64,000 nucleotides of DNA from Mesorhizobium sp. RMAD-H1 (lineage in GTDB: Bacteria > Pseudomonadota > Alphaproteobacteria > Rhizobiales > Rhizobiaceae). The DNA is taken from positions 930,001-994,000 of the forward strand of contig NZ_JACHWN010000001.1 of the NCBI RefSeq assembly GCF_014191375.1, read 5' to 3'. Under the pieces are notes generated by a model that was not told the origin of the DNA, made no database searches, and saw only the letters and a program-made list of their open reading frames with translations. This document shows, one piece after another, positions 54,646-64,000 of the stretch; position 1 is the stretch's first letter, and the number at the start of each line of letters is the position of its first letter. Position numbers and translations under genes: made by a program.

Positions 54646-55953
54646 ATGAGCAATTCAGGGAATACGCCGATGAAGAATCTGCGGAAGAATCTTGAATCTT
54701 CCAGACTGGATCGCCGCCGGTTTCTGCGTGGCGCGGCAACCGTCGGATTGTCGGTCTTCGCGACGGGAGCGTTTGCCCAGCCCGTCATCAACGACATTCT
54801 TGCCGCTCCGCGGCGCGGCAACTGGAGCGACCAGTTCGATGCGCGCGCCTCGGGTGCCGAGAAGGTGGCCTCGATCCAGCCCATCATGAGCCTGGCGACG
54901 GTCGCCTATGTGGAAACCGCCATCCGGGACTACAGCAATATCGTCGCCCAGGGCGGCTGGCCGATGGTGCCTGGCAATGCCAAGCTGCAGCTCGGCGCCG
55001 TCGATCCGGCCGTTTCCGTCCTGCGCAGGCGCCTGATGATATCGGGCGATCTTCCCGAAAGCGCGGGGCTTTCCAACGCCTTCGACACCTATGTCGACGC
55101 GGCGGTCAAGCGCTTCCAGAGCCGCCACGGCCTGCCGGCAGACGGCGTCATGGGCCAGTTCACCTATGCGGCGATGAATGTCAGCGCGCAGGTGCGGCTC
55201 GATCAGCTTCATACCAACCTGCAGCGCCTGAACGAACTCGCGAATGTTTCCGACCCGCGCTTCGTCATGGTCAATATCCCCGCCGCGCAGATCGAGGCGG
55301 TGGAGAACGGCCGCGTCATGCAGCGCCATACCGCGATCGTCGGCAAGATCGACCGGCAGACGCCCATCCTCGTTTCCAAGATCCACGAGGTCATCCTCAA
55401 TCCTTACTGGACTGCGCCGAAATCGATCATCCAGAAGGATATCATTCCGCTGATGCGCAAGGACCCGACCTATCTCTCGCGCAACAAGATCCGCCTCTAT
55501 AACCCGCAGGGGCAGGAAGTTCCGCCCGAGATGGTCAACTGGAACACGGATGAGGCCGTGAAGCTGATGTTCCGTCAGGACCCGGGCAAGATCAACGCCA
55601 TGTCCTCGACGAAGATCAATTTCCATAATTCCCATGCGGTCTATATGCATGATACGCCGCAGAAGACGCTGTTCAACAACCTCATGCGCTTCGATTCCTC
55701 CGGCTGCGTCCGCGTCCAGAACGTGCGCGACCTCAATGTCTGGCTGTTGAAGAACACGCCGGGCTGGGACCGCCAGACGATCGAGGCGACGATCAAGTCC
55801 GGCGTCAACACGCCGATCCAGCTTGCCGATCCGGTGCCGGTGCATTTCATCTATGTCACGGCCTGGTCGACGGGCGATGGCGTCGTCCATTTCCGCGACG
55901 ATATCTATGAGCGTGACGGCGCATCCGAACTGGCGCTCGGCACCAACACCTGA
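54646..55953 (+). CDS. ldtP: L,D-transpeptidase LdtP with Tat signal
   Basis: A 435-residue YkuD-family transpeptidase. A twin-arginine signal ([11 protein letters not shown], then hydrophobic [15 protein letters not shown]) suggests export folded. Residues ~105-180 form a peptidoglycan-binding domain ([36 protein letters not shown]). The catalytic domain holds YMHDTP (His335) and SSGCVRV (Cys354). The large catalytic subdomain resembles the YcbB/LdtD type. It makes 3-3 cross-links in peptidoglycan. The start is either ATG 54646 or ATG 54670; both keep the Tat motif. Confidence 0.9.
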   Translation: MSNSGNTPMKNLRKNLESSRLDRRRFLRGAATVGLSVFATGAFAQPVINDILAAPRRGNWSDQFDARASGAEKVASIQPIMSLATVAYVETAIRDYSNIVAQGGWPMVPGNAKLQLGAVDPAVSVLRRRLMISGDLPESAGLSNAFDTYVDAAVKRFQSRHGLPADGVMGQFTYAAMNVSAQVRLDQLHTNLQRLNELANVSDPRFVMVNIPAAQIEAVENGRVMQRHTAIVGKIDRQTPILVSKIHEVILNPYWTAPKSIIQKDIIPLMRKDPTYLSRNKIRLYNPQGQEVPPEMVNWNTDEAVKLMFRQDPGKINAMSSTKINFHNSHAVYMHDTPQKTLFNNLMRFDSSGCVRVQNVRDLNVWLLKNTPGWDRQTIEATIKSGVNTPIQLADPVPVHFIYVTAWSTGDGVVHFRDDIYERDGASELALGTNT

Positions 55954-55975
55954 GCGAGCAGACGAAATGAGCGAG

Positions 55976-56003
55976 AGGCCGTCCAGAAAGGGCGGCTTTT
56001 TTC
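55976..56003 (+). terminator. Intrinsic terminator after ldtP
   Basis: AGGCCGTCC and GGGCGGCTT (two wobble pairs), loop AGAAA, then a run of T. Confidence 0.75.
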
Positions 56004-56122
56004 GTTTATGGCGGTTTTCGGCCATTGCTTTTCGCGCTCCGGCCATTGGCCTTGCCCAGCTAAATATGATAATGCGCCGTCATCCATTGACCTTTGACCG
56101 GCAACCCGGAGGGATAGCTATC

Positions 56123-57442
56123 ATGTCGCAGGCGAACGCTGCCTCGGAACAGGCATTTTCGGAGAGATTCTTCAACGCCAGCCTTGAGGAGACCGATCCC
56201 GAACTGTTCGGCGCCATCCGCAACGAACTTGGCCGCCAGCGCCATGAGATCGAGCTGATTGCCTCGGAGAACATCGTTTCCCGCGCCGTTCTCGAGGCGC
56301 AGGGCTCGATCATGACCAACAAATATGCCGAGGGCTATCCCGGCAAGCGCTATTACGGCGGCTGCCAGTTCGTCGATGTGGCCGAGGAACTGGCCATCGA
56401 GCGCGCCAAGAAGCTGTTCGGCGCGGAATTCGCCAATGTGCAGCCCAATTCCGGCAGCCAGATGAATCAGGCCGTGTTCCTCGCGCTCCTGCAGCCGGGC
56501 GATACCTTCATGGGCCTGGATTTGAATTCCGGCGGCCATCTGACGCACGGTTCCCCCGTCAACATGTCGGGCAAGTGGTTCAACGTCGTTTCCTACGGCG
56601 TGCGCCGCGACGACAATCTGCTCGACATGGACGAGGTCGAGCGCCTCGCCAATGAGCATAAGCCCAAGCTCATCATTGCCGGCGGCACGGCCTATTCCCG
56701 CATCTGGGACTGGCAGCGCTTCCGCCAGATCGCCGATTCCATCGGTGCCTATCTCATGGTCGACATGGCGCATATCGCCGGTCTCGTCGCCGGTGGCGTC
56801 CACCCGTCGCCGATCCCGCATGCTCATGTGGTCACGACCACCACGCACAAATCGCTGCGCGGTCCGCGCGGCGGCATGATCCTGACCAATGACGCCGAGA
56901 TCGCCAAGAAGATCAATTCGGCCGTCTTCCCCGGCCTGCAGGGCGGACCGCTGATGCATGTCATCGCCGCCAAGGCCGTGGCCTTCGGCGAGGCGCTCAA
57001 GCCCGAATTCAAGACCTATACCCGCAATGTGGTGGAAAACGCCCGCGCGCTCGCCGAGGTCCTGAAGCAGAACGGCCTGGACATCGTCTCCGGCGGCACG
57101 GACAACCATCTCATGCTGGTCGACCTGCGCCCGAAGAACGCCACCGGCAAGCGGGCGGAAGCCGCGCTCGGCCGCGCCAACATCACCTGCAACAAGAACG
57201 GCATTCCCTTCGATCCCGAAAAGCCCTTCGTCACCTCGGGCGTCCGCCTCGGCACGCCGGCCGGCACGACGCGCGGCTTCGGCATCGCCGAGTTCCAGGA
57301 AATCGGCAATCTGATCTCGGAAGTGCTCGACGGCCTGAAGGCCGCCAATTCCGACGAGGGCAATGCCGCCGTGGAACAGGCCGTGAAGAACAAGGTGGTG
57401 GCGCTCACCGGCCGCTTCCCGCTCTATCCCTATCTCGGCTGA
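56123..57442 (+). CDS. glyA: Serine hydroxymethyltransferase
   Basis: A 439-residue SHMT. PLP-binding Lys243 is in [16 protein letters not shown]; other signatures are [33 protein letters not shown] and [17 protein letters not shown]. It interconverts serine and glycine and feeds one-carbon units to THF. The ATG at 56123 has CGGAGGG upstream; longer in-frame extensions are not family-like. Followed by a RIME-like repeat and nrdR. Confidence 0.97.
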   Translation: MSQANAASEQAFSERFFNASLEETDPELFGAIRNELGRQRHEIELIASENIVSRAVLEAQGSIMTNKYAEGYPGKRYYGGCQFVDVAEELAIERAKKLFGAEFANVQPNSGSQMNQAVFLALLQPGDTFMGLDLNSGGHLTHGSPVNMSGKWFNVVSYGVRRDDNLLDMDEVERLANEHKPKLIIAGGTAYSRIWDWQRFRQIADSIGAYLMVDMAHIAGLVAGGVHPSPIPHAHVVTTTTHKSLRGPRGGMILTNDAEIAKKINSAVFPGLQGGPLMHVIAAKAVAFGEALKPEFKTYTRNVVENARALAEVLKQNGLDIVSGGTDNHLMLVDLRPKNATGKRAEAALGRANITCNKNGIPFDPEKPFVTSGVRLGTPAGTTRGFGIAEFQEIGNLISEVLDGLKAANSDEGNAAVEQAVKNKVVALTGRFPLYPYLG

Positions 57443-57467
57443 TCGCCTAGACGACCGCCTCGCTGGA

Positions 57468-57568
57468 TTGCCCCTCACCCTTACCCTCTCCCCGCAAGCG
57501 GGGCGAGGGAGGCGCCAACGGTTCCGCCTCTTTCTTCTCCCCGCATGCGGGGAGAAGATGAGGGGCAT
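57468..57568. repeat. RIME-like palindromic element, copy 2
   Basis: Closely matches 48184-48299, with the same CTCTCCCCGCAAGCGGGG and CTTCTCCCCGCATGCGGGGA hairpins, but lacks a ~14-base insert present in copy 1. It resembles the rhizobial intergenic mosaic elements (RIME). Confidence 0.8.
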
Positions 57569-57672
57569 TTGCCTTCAGCTGATCACGCATCGGTGTATGC
57601 GGCAACTGATCGGTTCATTATCAAGCCGTTATAACATAATCTGACGCCTGAGAATCACGGCGAAAGAAGTTC

Positions 57673-58158
57673 ATGCGTTGCCCATATTGCCAGTCCGAAG
57701 ACACACAGGTGAAGGATTCCCGCCCCGCTGAAGACGGGGCGGTGATCCGCAGGCGCAGGGTCTGCTCGGTCTGCGGCGGACGTTTCACCACATTCGAGCG
57801 CGTTCAGCTGCGCGAGCTTCTGGTGGTCAAGAAAAGCGGGCGCCGGGTGCCTTTCGACCGCGACAAGCTGATGCGCTCGGTCGAGGTGGCGTTGCGCAAG
57901 CGCCAGGTCGATCCCGAGCGGGTCGAGCGCGCCATCTCCGGCATCGTCCGGCAGCTTGAAAGCTCCGGCGAGGCGGAAGTCGAATCGGAGGAGATCGGCC
58001 GTCTCGTCATGGATGCGCTGAAGGGCATCGACGATATCGCCTATATCCGCTTCGCCTCCGTCTATCGCAATTTCCGCGAGGCGCGTGATTTTCATAACGT
58101 CATTGACGAGCTGACCGCCAAGGACAAGCTTCCCGATGACGATTTTGCGGATGATTGA
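57673..58158 (+). CDS. nrdR: Transcriptional repressor NrdR
   Basis: A 161-residue NrdR. The zinc ribbon is [20 protein letters not shown] with CSVCGGRF (Cys3, Cys6, Cys31, Cys34), and an ATP-cone domain follows ([37 protein letters not shown]). It represses ribonucleotide reductase genes using ATP/dATP. It overlaps ribD at its 3' end. Confidence 0.97.
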   Translation: MRCPYCQSEDTQVKDSRPAEDGAVIRRRRVCSVCGGRFTTFERVQLRELLVVKKSGRRVPFDRDKLMRSVEVALRKRQVDPERVERAISGIVRQLESSGEAEVESEEIGRLVMDALKGIDDIAYIRFASVYRNFREARDFHNVIDELTAKDKLPDDDFADD

Positions 58159-59287
58159 GCCGATGCCGGGGGCATCTTCCTCATCGATCAGCGCGACGGA
58201 CCTGCGGTTCATGGCCGCCGCCATCCGCTATTCCCGCCGCCATCTCGGGCTCACCGCCACCAACCCGTCCGTCGCCACGCTGATCGTCCGCGACGACGGC
58301 GATGGGCCCGTTATCGTCGGCCGCGGCGTGACCGCGGTCGGCGGCAGGCCGCATGCCGAAACGCAGGCCATCGCCGAGGCGGGCGAAAAGGCGAGGGGGG
58401 CGACCGCCTATGTGACGCTCGAGCCCTGCGCCCATCACGGCCGCACGCCGCCCTGCGCCAATGCGCTGGTCGCCGCCGGCGTGACGCGGGTCGTCGCTGC
58501 CGCCACCGATCCGGACGACCGCGTTTCGGGCAAGGGATATGCCATATTGCGGGATGGCGGCGTCGAGGTGATCGAGGGCGTGCTGGCCGACAAGGCCGCC
58601 GACATCATGGCCGGCTATCTGATTCGCTCTTTCAAGAAACGCCCCGAAGTGACTCTGAAACTTGCCCTTTCCGCCGACAGCATGATCGGCCGCAGGGGCG
58701 AGGGGCAGGTGACGATCACCGGGGCGGTCTCGCGGGCACAGGTGCATCTGATGCGGGCGGAAAGCGACGCCATCCTGGTGGGCATCGGCACGGCGCTCGC
58801 CGACGACCCGATGCTGACCTGCCGTCTGCCCGGCCTGGAGGGCCGCTCGCCCATCCGCATCGTGCTCGACAGCGATCTGCGGCTGCCGCTTTCCTCCGCG
58901 CTGGTGCTCTCCGCATCCGCCGTTCCGGTCTGGATCGCCTGCGGCGCCGACGCCGACCCGCGCAAGCGGCAGGCGATGATCGATGCCGGCTGCCGGATCC
59001 TTGCCACCGAAAGCATTAATGGCCGCATCGCCTTGCCGGAACTGCTCGAGGACCTGGCCGCGCAGGGTATTGCGACCGTGATGGTCGAGGGCGGCGCCAA
59101 TGTGGCCGAATATTTCCTGAGCGAAGGCCTGGTCGACCGCATCGCGCTCTTCGAGGGCCCCGATGCGATAGGGGAGGAGCAGGGGGTTGCCGTATCAGGC
59201 CTGCGCTCCCATATGGCGGGTTTCAGCCCATCCCGCGAGGCGCGTTTCGGCGCCGACCGTTTCACCGAACTCACGAGGAAATCCTGA
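58151..59287 (+). CDS. ribD: Bifunctional riboflavin biosynthesis deaminase/reductase
   Basis: A 378-residue RibD. The N-terminal deaminase holds the zinc site [11 protein letters not shown] and [11 protein letters not shown]; the C-terminal reductase holds [20 protein letters not shown] and [14 protein letters not shown]. Together these convert the pyrimidine from GTP cyclohydrolase II to 5-amino-6-ribitylamino-uracil phosphate. The start is taken at ATG 58151, overlapping nrdR; 58136 and 58163 are alternatives. The stop overlaps the ribE start. Confidence 0.95.
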   Translation: MIEPMPGASSSSISATDLRFMAAAIRYSRRHLGLTATNPSVATLIVRDDGDGPVIVGRGVTAVGGRPHAETQAIAEAGEKARGATAYVTLEPCAHHGRTPPCANALVAAGVTRVVAAATDPDDRVSGKGYAILRDGGVEVIEGVLADKAADIMAGYLIRSFKKRPEVTLKLALSADSMIGRRGEGQVTITGAVSRAQVHLMRAESDAILVGIGTALADDPMLTCRLPGLEGRSPIRIVLDSDLRLPLSSALVLSASAVPVWIACGADADPRKRQAMIDAGCRILATESINGRIALPELLEDLAAQGIATVMVEGGANVAEYFLSEGLVDRIALFEGPDAIGEEQGVAVSGLRSHMAGFSPSREARFGADRFTELTRKS

Positions 59288-59901
59288 TGTTTACAGGTAT
59301 CGTCACGGATGTCGGCCGGGTCGACCGCATCAAGCCGCTGAATGAAGGTGTCCTTTTGCGGGTCGAGACGGATTATGATCCCGATACGATCGAGCTCGGC
59401 GCCTCGATCGCCTGTTCGGGCGTCTGCCTCACCGTCGTGGCGCTGCCGGAAAAGGGCTCCAACACGAAGTGGTTTGAGGTCGAGGCGTGGGAGGAGGCGC
59501 TGCGTCTCACCACGATCGGCGAGTGGAAGCCCGGAACCCGCATCAATCTCGAACGTTCGCTGAAGCTGGGAGACGAGATGGGCGGCCATCTGGTCTCTGG
59601 CCATGTCGACGGGCTGGCGGAGATCATCGAGCGCAAGGAGGAGGGCGACGCCGTCCGCTTCCGCCTGCGCGCGCCGGAGGAACTTGCCCCCTTTATCGCG
59701 CGGAAGGGCTCGGTCGCCCTGGATGGGACGTCGCTGACGGTCAACGACGTAGACGGCAGCGAATTCGATGTGCTTCTGATCCGCCATTCGCTCGAGGTCA
59801 CCACCTGGGGCGAGCGGAAGGTGGGCGATAAGGTGAATATCGAGATCGACCAGCTCGCACGCTATGCCGCGCGGCTTGCGCAATATCCGAAACAGGGGTG
59901 A
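59287..59901 (+). CDS. ribE: Riboflavin synthase alpha subunit
   Basis: A 204-residue protein with two lumazine-binding repeats, [20 protein letters not shown] and GHLVSGHVDGLAEIIERKEE. It dismutates two lumazines to riboflavin. Its ATG overlaps the ribD stop by one base. Confidence 0.96.
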   Translation: MFTGIVTDVGRVDRIKPLNEGVLLRVETDYDPDTIELGASIACSGVCLTVVALPEKGSNTKWFEVEAWEEALRLTTIGEWKPGTRINLERSLKLGDEMGGHLVSGHVDGLAEIIERKEEGDAVRFRLRAPEELAPFIARKGSVALDGTSLTVNDVDGSEFDVLLIRHSLEVTTWGERKVGDKVNIEIDQLARYAARLAQYPKQG

Positions 59902-59999
59902 TCCCGAAGGGTTGAAGACTTTCGGAGACGATCATGCGGCCGAAGAGAAGATTTAGAGCAGGGTGCCTGATTGCAATTGATTGCATCCTGCTCTAGAGC
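59902..59999. repeat. Rhizobial palindromic-repeat-like segment, copy 2, with hairpin
   Basis: Between ribE and ribH. It begins GATCCC and TTGAAGACTTT and ends with a ~12-bp stem (AGAGCAGGGTGC and GCATCCTGCTCT, one wobble) around a CTGATTGCAATTGATT loop. The first half aligns with 17193-17262. Confidence 0.6.
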
Positions 60000-60083
60000 C
60001 AATGCCGAAGGGCGGCCCTTCCATTTCCCGCCAGCATTTCAGCGTCGACCAGTGTGGTCCGCAAACCTGTCATGGAGTTCCTT

Positions 60084-60545
60084 ATGGCCAAGAAGAAGGC
60101 GCGCGCGCCGCATCTGCTCATTGTCGAAGCCCGGTTTTACGACGATCTCGCCGACGCGCTTCTGAACGGCGCCACGGCGGCGCTCGACGAGGCCGGCGCG
60201 ACTTATGATGTGGTCACCGTCCCCGGCGCGCTGGAGGTCCCTGCCGCCATTTCCTTCGCGCTCGATGCTGCGGATGAGGACGGAACCGAGTATGATGGCT
60301 ATGTCGCGCTCGGCTGCATCATTCGCGGTGAAACCTATCATTTCGATATTGTCGCCAATGAATCGGCCCGCGCGCTGATGGACCTCGCCGTCGAGGAAGG
60401 CATTGCCATCGGCAATGGCATTCTGACTCTCGAGAATGAGGAGCAGGCATGGGTGCGCGCCCGGCGCGAAGACAAGGACAAGGGCGGTTTTGCCGCCCGC
60501 GCCGCGCTCACCATGATCGAATTGCGCAAGAAACTCGGAGCCTGA
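60084..60545 (+). CDS. ribH: 6,7-dimethyl-8-ribityllumazine synthase
   Basis: A 153-residue Rib[57 protein letters not shown] and [17 protein letters not shown]. It forms the icosahedral lumazine synthase that supplies ribE. The ATG at 60084 ([10 protein letters not shown]) follows TGGAGTTCC; an upstream extension in frame is less likely. No FMN riboswitch is seen in the gap. Confidence 0.95.
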   Translation: MAKKKARAPHLLIVEARFYDDLADALLNGATAALDEAGATYDVVTVPGALEVPAAISFALDAADEDGTEYDGYVALGCIIRGETYHFDIVANESARALMDLAVEEGIAIGNGILTLENEEQAWVRARREDKDKGGFAARAALTMIELRKKLGA

Positions 60546-60549
60546 AGCG

Positions 60550-61053
60550 ATGGCTTCTTCTGCAGAAGGGCGACCTGCCGCCGCCCCCCGTACCGCCAAC
60601 AAGCGTGGCGCCGCCCGCCTTGCGGCGGTGCAGGCGCTTTACCAGATGGACGTCGCCGGAACCGGCGTACTCGAGGTCGTGGCGGAATATGAGTCCTTCC
60701 GGCTCGGCAAGGAGGTTGACGGTGCGCAATATCTCGAGGCCGATCCGCAATGGTTCCGCGCCATCGTCTCCGGCGTCGTCACCGATCAGCTCAAGCTCGA
60801 TCCGATGATCCGCGAGGCGCTGACCGAGGACTGGCCGCTGTCGCGGCTGGATTCCACGCTGCGCGCCATCCTGCGCGCCGGCTGCTGGGAATTGAAGGAC
60901 CGCAAGGACGTGCCCACCGCTGTCATTGTCTCCGAATATGTCGATATCGCCAAGGCCTTCTACACCGAGGACGAGCCCAAACTGGTGAACGCCGTTCTCG
61001 ATCGCCTGGCCTTCCGGATACGCGGCGAAAGCCGCGGTGCGAAGGGCGCGTGA
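60550..61053 (+). CDS. nusB: Transcription antitermination protein NusB
   Basis: A 167-residue all-helical Nus[41 protein letters not shown] and [20 protein letters not shown] then NAVLDRLA. It works with NusE in rRNA antitermination. Four bases after ribH. Its TGA overlaps the GTG of the next gene. Confidence 0.95.
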   Translation: MASSAEGRPAAAPRTANKRGAARLAAVQALYQMDVAGTGVLEVVAEYESFRLGKEVDGAQYLEADPQWFRAIVSGVVTDQLKLDPMIREALTEDWPLSRLDSTLRAILRAGCWELKDRKDVPTAVIVSEYVDIAKAFYTEDEPKLVNAVLDRLAFRIRGESRGAKGA

Positions 61054-62267
61054 GCGGGGCGGCCGAGACAGAAGCCAAACGAACCGCCCTCATCCTGGCG
61101 GCGGCGCAGTCGATCGTTGGCAGCGCCGCGCCGATCGCCATCTCGATGGGCGGGCTTGCCGGCTACTATCTCCTGGCCGCCGACAAATCGCTGGCGACCG
61201 CGCCCGTGACCGGCTTCAATCTCGGGACGGCGCTTGGCATGCTCCCCGCCGCCGCGCTCATGCGGCAGGTCGGCCGGCGCTACGGCTTCATGTCCGGCGC
61301 CGGCGTCACCGCGCTCGGCGGCCTCGTTGCCGCATTCGCCCTGTTCGAGGGCAATTTCTGGCTGTTCGCCGCCGGCCTCATGCTGATCGGCGCCGGAAAC
61401 GCCTTCGTCCAGCAATATCGCTTCGCCGCCACCGACAATGCGCCGCTCTCCTTCAAGCCCAGGGCGATCTCCTGGGTCATGACGGGCGGCGTGTTCGCCG
61501 CAATCATCGGTCCGACCGCGGTGATCTACACGCGCGCGCTGTTCGAGCCGGTCATGTTCGCCGGCTCCTTCCTGGCGGTCGGCGTCATCGGCGTATTGGG
61601 CATCTTCATCCTTGCGCTGCTGCGCCTGAAGAGCCATGTCGTGGCGGCAGTCGAGGACGACGGCCTGCCGGCACGGCCGCTCCGGGCCATCATTTCCCAG
61701 CCGCGCTTCTTCGTAGCGCTTCTTTGCGCCATCGTCTCTTACGCGCTGATGAGCTTCGTCATGACGGGCGCGCCGCTCGCCATGGTCGGCTGCGGGCTTT
61801 CGACCGATGAGGCCACGCTCGGCATCCAGTGGCACGTGCTGGCCATGTTCGGGCCGAGCTTCTTCACCGGCCGCCTCATCGCCCGGTTCGGCAAGGAGGC
61901 GATCGTCGCGGCGGGCCTGTTCCTGCTTCTCGCCTGCGCCGCGGTAGCGCTCGGCGGAATTGAACTGTGGAACTTCTGGCTTGCCCTCATCCTCCTCGGT
62001 GTCGGCTGGAATTTCGGCTTCATCGGCGCCACGACGATGGTGACGGACACCTATCGCCGTTCGGAGAAGGGCAAGATCGAGGGTCTCCACGATTTCCTCT
62101 TGTTCGGAACGGTGGCCGCCGCCTCGCTCATGTCGGGCAAGACGCTGACCGCCTTCGGCTGGGATGCGCTGAACTGGATCGTCTTCCCGATCGCCGGGGC
62201 CTGCCTCCTCGCGCTCGCCATGCTCGTGATGCACGAGCGGCGGCAGGTGGCGGCTGCCGCGGAGTAA
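61050..62267 (+). CDS. MFS transporter
   Basis: A 405-residue major-facilitator protein of 12 helices. The motif after helix 2 reads [12 protein letters not shown] and [20 protein letters not shown] marks the second half, followed by [13 protein letters not shown]. The start is a GTG at 61050 with AAGGG just before it, overlapping the nusB stop. The substrate is unknown, possibly a drug or metabolite. Confidence 0.9.
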   Translation: MSGAAETEAKRTALILAAAQSIVGSAAPIAISMGGLAGYYLLAADKSLATAPVTGFNLGTALGMLPAAALMRQVGRRYGFMSGAGVTALGGLVAAFALFEGNFWLFAAGLMLIGAGNAFVQQYRFAATDNAPLSFKPRAISWVMTGGVFAAIIGPTAVIYTRALFEPVMFAGSFLAVGVIGVLGIFILALLRLKSHVVAAVEDDGLPARPLRAIISQPRFFVALLCAIVSYALMSFVMTGAPLAMVGCGLSTDEATLGIQWHVLAMFGPSFFTGRLIARFGKEAIVAAGLFLLLACAAVALGGIELWNFWLALILLGVGWNFGFIGATTMVTDTYRRSEKGKIEGLHDFLLFGTVAAASLMSGKTLTAFGWDALNWIVFPIAGACLLALAMLVMHERRQVAAAAE

Positions 62268-62285
62268 TCTCCGGCGGCCTGCTGT

Positions 62286-62897
62286 TCAGAATGATTTTAT
62301 TGACGGCTTGGACTTGCCCGCAGGCCATGTGGACAGCGCCTGCTCGGCAACCGCCTGAAGCGTGTCGCGGCTGAAACCGGCTTTGGCCTGCACCGCCATG
62401 CCGTGGAGGACAGCCAGGATGAACGCCGCAAGGGCATCAGGCTTCGCCGTCTCCGGTAAATCACCCTCGGCCTTCGCGCGCTCGAAGCGCTCGCGAAGCT
62501 GCGCCTCACCGGCCGCGCGTGCCTCTATCAGGGCCTGTCGCACAGGTTCCGCCTCATCCGACCCCGCCAGCACGCCATTGACCCCCAGACATCCCGGATG
62601 GTCGGGATAGCGGGTGTGGAGATCGATGGCGCTGTAGAGGAGGTGCGCGGCGACTTCCCGCGCCGTGGGGAGTTCAAGCGCCGCCGGAACATAGTTCAGA
62701 TACCGCTCGTAATAACGCGCCAGGACCCGGCGGAACATCGCTTCCTTGTTGCCGAAGGCCGAATAGAGCGCGGGCCGCTCGACACCCGCCGCCGCGGTCA
62801 GGTCGGCATAGGAGGCCCCCTCATAGCCCTTGCGCCAGAAAACGCACAACACGGCGTCCAGCGCTTTCTCCACGTCAAACTCGCGATGGCGTCCCAT
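62286..62897 (-). CDS. TetR-family transcriptional regulator
   Basis: A 203-residue TetR protein. The helix-turn-helix reads GYEGASYADLTAAAGVERPA then LYSAFGNKEAMFRRVL. The C-terminal ligand domain is helical with YNLAPAA-like helices around residues 60-190. It is divergent from an SDR gene, a common arrangement in which the SDR is the target. The ATG at 62897 opens MGRHREFDVEKALDAVL. Confidence 0.9.
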   Translation of the reverse strand: MGRHREFDVEKALDAVLCVFWRKGYEGASYADLTAAAGVERPALYSAFGNKEAMFRRVLARYYERYLNYVPAALELPTAREVAAHLLYSAIDLHTRYPDHPGCLGVNGVLAGSDEAEPVRQALIEARAAGEAQLRERFERAKAEGDLPETAKPDALAAFILAVLHGMAVQAKAGFSRDTLQAVAEQALSTWPAGKSKPSIKSF

Positions 62898-62918
62898 CAG
62901 ATCGATCCGGCTGATTTC

Positions 62919-62957
62919 ATAATGGTCATTATTAAATCCCTTGACCGTCTCTGTCAA
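62919..62957 (-). promoter_or_regulatory. Promoter and candidate operator of the tetR gene
   Basis: On the minus strand, TTGACA (62957-62952) and TAATAA are separated by 17 bases, a near-consensus sigma-70 promoter. The near-palindrome ATAATG/CATTAT (62919-62932, two-base centre) overlaps the -10, where a TetR dimer could self-repress. Confidence 0.6.
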
Positions 62958-62977
62958 ATTTCATACCAATCGTTATT

Positions 62978-62991
62978 GTAACATTCGTTAC
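62978..62991. promoter_or_regulatory. Inverted repeat upstream of the SDR gene
   Basis: GTAAC and GTTAC arms with a 4-base centre, 63 bases before the SDR ATG; the same region also has two CGTTA direct copies. A second candidate TetR binding site in the divergent promoter. Confidence 0.4.
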
Positions 62992-63053
62992 GAAAAGTCG
63001 ACACCGCTCGCAGGTTCGCGCGGCGATCTGATCCAACATTGAAAGGAATCACC

Positions 63054-63815
63054 ATGTCGAAGATATTGAAAGGGAAGGTCGCCCTCGTGACGGGCGGCTC
63101 GCGTGGCCTCGGCGCCGCGACCGCGGAAGCGCTGGCCGATCATGGCGCGGACGTCGCCATCAGCTATGCGGTCTCAGTCGCCAAGGCGGAGGCCGTTGTG
63201 GAGAAGCTCAAGGCGAAGGGCGTTCGCGCCATCGCGGTGAAGAGCGACCAGTCCGACCTTTCATCCGCCAGGCCGCTGATCGACAGGGTGATGGCCGAGT
63301 TCGGCAGGCTCGACATCCTCGTCAACAACGCCGCCATCGCCATCCAGGGCCAGACGGTGGACGATCCGGAACTCGACGGCGACAAATATAATCGCCAATG
63401 GCAGGTCAACGTCATGGGCACCATCGCCAACACGCGCGCAGCGGCTCCCCGGATAAGCGATGGCGGGCGCATCATCTTCGTCGGCTCGGGCCTTGGTTCC
63501 GTCGTGCCGTTTCCGGGTGTCGCCGACTATGCCGGAACGAAATGGGCGATTGCCGGATACGCCAAGGGCATTGCCCGCGACCTCGGTCCGCGCAACATCA
63601 CGGTGAACATCGTCCAGCCGGGCATCATGCCCACGGACATGGCCGCCGAGGTTTCCGGCGAGCTTCCCAATCGCGACGCCATCCTCGACATGCATCCGAT
63701 CCGCCGCATCGCAACCCTCGAGGAAGTGGCGGAAACCATCTGCTTCCTCGCCGGACCGCATGCCGGATATATCAACGGCCAGCAGGTGAATGTTGCAGGG
63801 GGGCTGGGGATCTAA
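63054..63815 (+). CDS. SDR family oxidoreductase
   Basis: A 253-residue short-chain dehydrogenase: cofactor motif VTGGSRGLGAATAEAL, LDILVNNAAIAIQ, catalytic YAGTKWAIAGYAKGIARDLG and closing INGQQVNVAGGLGI. It reduces or oxidises a small alcohol or carbonyl; the substrate is unknown. AAGGAA precedes the ATG at 63054. Likely regulated by the divergent TetR. Confidence 0.92.
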   Translation: MSKILKGKVALVTGGSRGLGAATAEALADHGADVAISYAVSVAKAEAVVEKLKAKGVRAIAVKSDQSDLSSARPLIDRVMAEFGRLDILVNNAAIAIQGQTVDDPELDGDKYNRQWQVNVMGTIANTRAAAPRISDGGRIIFVGSGLGSVVPFPGVADYAGTKWAIAGYAKGIARDLGPRNITVNIVQPGIMPTDMAAEVSGELPNRDAILDMHPIRRIATLEEVAETICFLAGPHAGYINGQQVNVAGGLGI

Positions 63816-63831
63816 GCCAACACATTACGGC

Positions 63832-63870
63832 GCGAGCCCCTGAGCTTCGAGTGAGGATCAGGGGGCTTGC
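63832..63870 (+). terminator. Possible terminator after the SDR gene
   Basis: GCGAGCCCCTGA and TCAGGGGGCTTGC pair over ~12 bases with a small bulge. No T-run follows, so the role is uncertain. Confidence 0.4.
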
Positions 63871-63993
63871 GCAATTCCGCCAAATACTGAAGCGCTCTCA
63901 TCTTCGGCCGATACTTCGCTCCCAATAACTATAACTTGACGTTTATCACACCGTTTCGCATCCTCTGGGCCGTGCGGCGGGAGGGGTATCTTC

Positions 63994-64000
63994 ATGCCGT
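63994..64000 (+). CDS. Possible start of a truncated gene at the window edge
   Basis: ATGCCGT at the extreme end is preceded by GGGAGGGG at a suitable distance. Only two codons are visible, so this is a suggestion only. Confidence 0.25.

Noticed and set aside
59902-60083. FMN riboswitch before ribH
   Set aside because: The conserved FMN aptamer core is absent; the gap holds only a palindromic repeat.

Overview
The window reads as about 64 kb of the chromosome of a member of the Rhizobiaceae (Rhizobium/Agrobacterium/Ensifer/Shinella range; genus not resolved). Evidence: high GC, a general L-amino-acid transporter of the AapJQMP type, an LdtR/LdtP pair, an HdaA-type DnaA regulator, a Bpt aminoacyl-transferase, stand-alone NDUFS4- and NDUFS6-like complex I proteins, and intergenic palindromic repeats of the kinds common in rhizobia.

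Layout. 1-8 kb: 3' end of alaS, a small monooxygenase/NIPSNAP pair opposite an ArsR regulator, an ABC-F ATPase, DinB and GST proteins, ndk, a YbaY-META envelope protein, and moaE-moaD-pgsA. 8-16 kb: uvrC coupled to a pteridine-reductase-like SDR, a beta-barrel outer-membrane protein, a GST, a periplasmic RNase T2, rlmJ, and a VapBC-type toxin-antitoxin pair. 16-24 kb: an EamA transporter, a molybdopterin oxidoreductase, a second vapBC pair, purN-purM, an AI-2E permease and hdaA. 24-36.6 kb is a mixed segment between hdaA and ppk: repeats, envelope proteins, tRNA-Pro and tRNA-Arg, an NDUFS4-like protein, a tiny cysteine-rich secreted peptide, metC, a PAP2 phosphatase, aapJQMP, a flavin monooxygenase and an NDUFS6-like zinc protein. 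36.7-48 kb: ppk-ppx behind a Pho box, a damaged brnTA module, rnd, aspS, a large exported protein and parC. 48-64 kb: mosaic repeats, an EamA transporter, bpt, an RDD protein, hemB, a 3-hydroxyisobutyryl-CoA hydrolase, DUF6163, ldtR, ldtP, glyA-nrdR-ribD-ribE-ribH-nusB-MFS, and a divergent tetR/SDR pair.

Most of the window is housekeeping genome. The best candidate for something undescribed is the 68-residue gene at 27649-27855 on the minus strand. It encodes a signal peptide followed by about 32 residues with six cysteines spaced exactly as in CS-alpha-beta defensins and short scorpion toxins, including the GXC gamma-core. It has a strong Shine-Dalgarno, a terminator-like hairpin and lower GC than its surroundings, and lies next to a tRNA-Arg gene.

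Other notable points are a palindromic repeat family that extends into the start of uvrC, a 36-bp perfect inverted repeat, a one-base frameshift in brnT, a VapC lacking an expected catalytic acid, a 7-bp microsatellite behind aapP, and candidate operators. Assignments rest on reading the sequence only; no database search was run.
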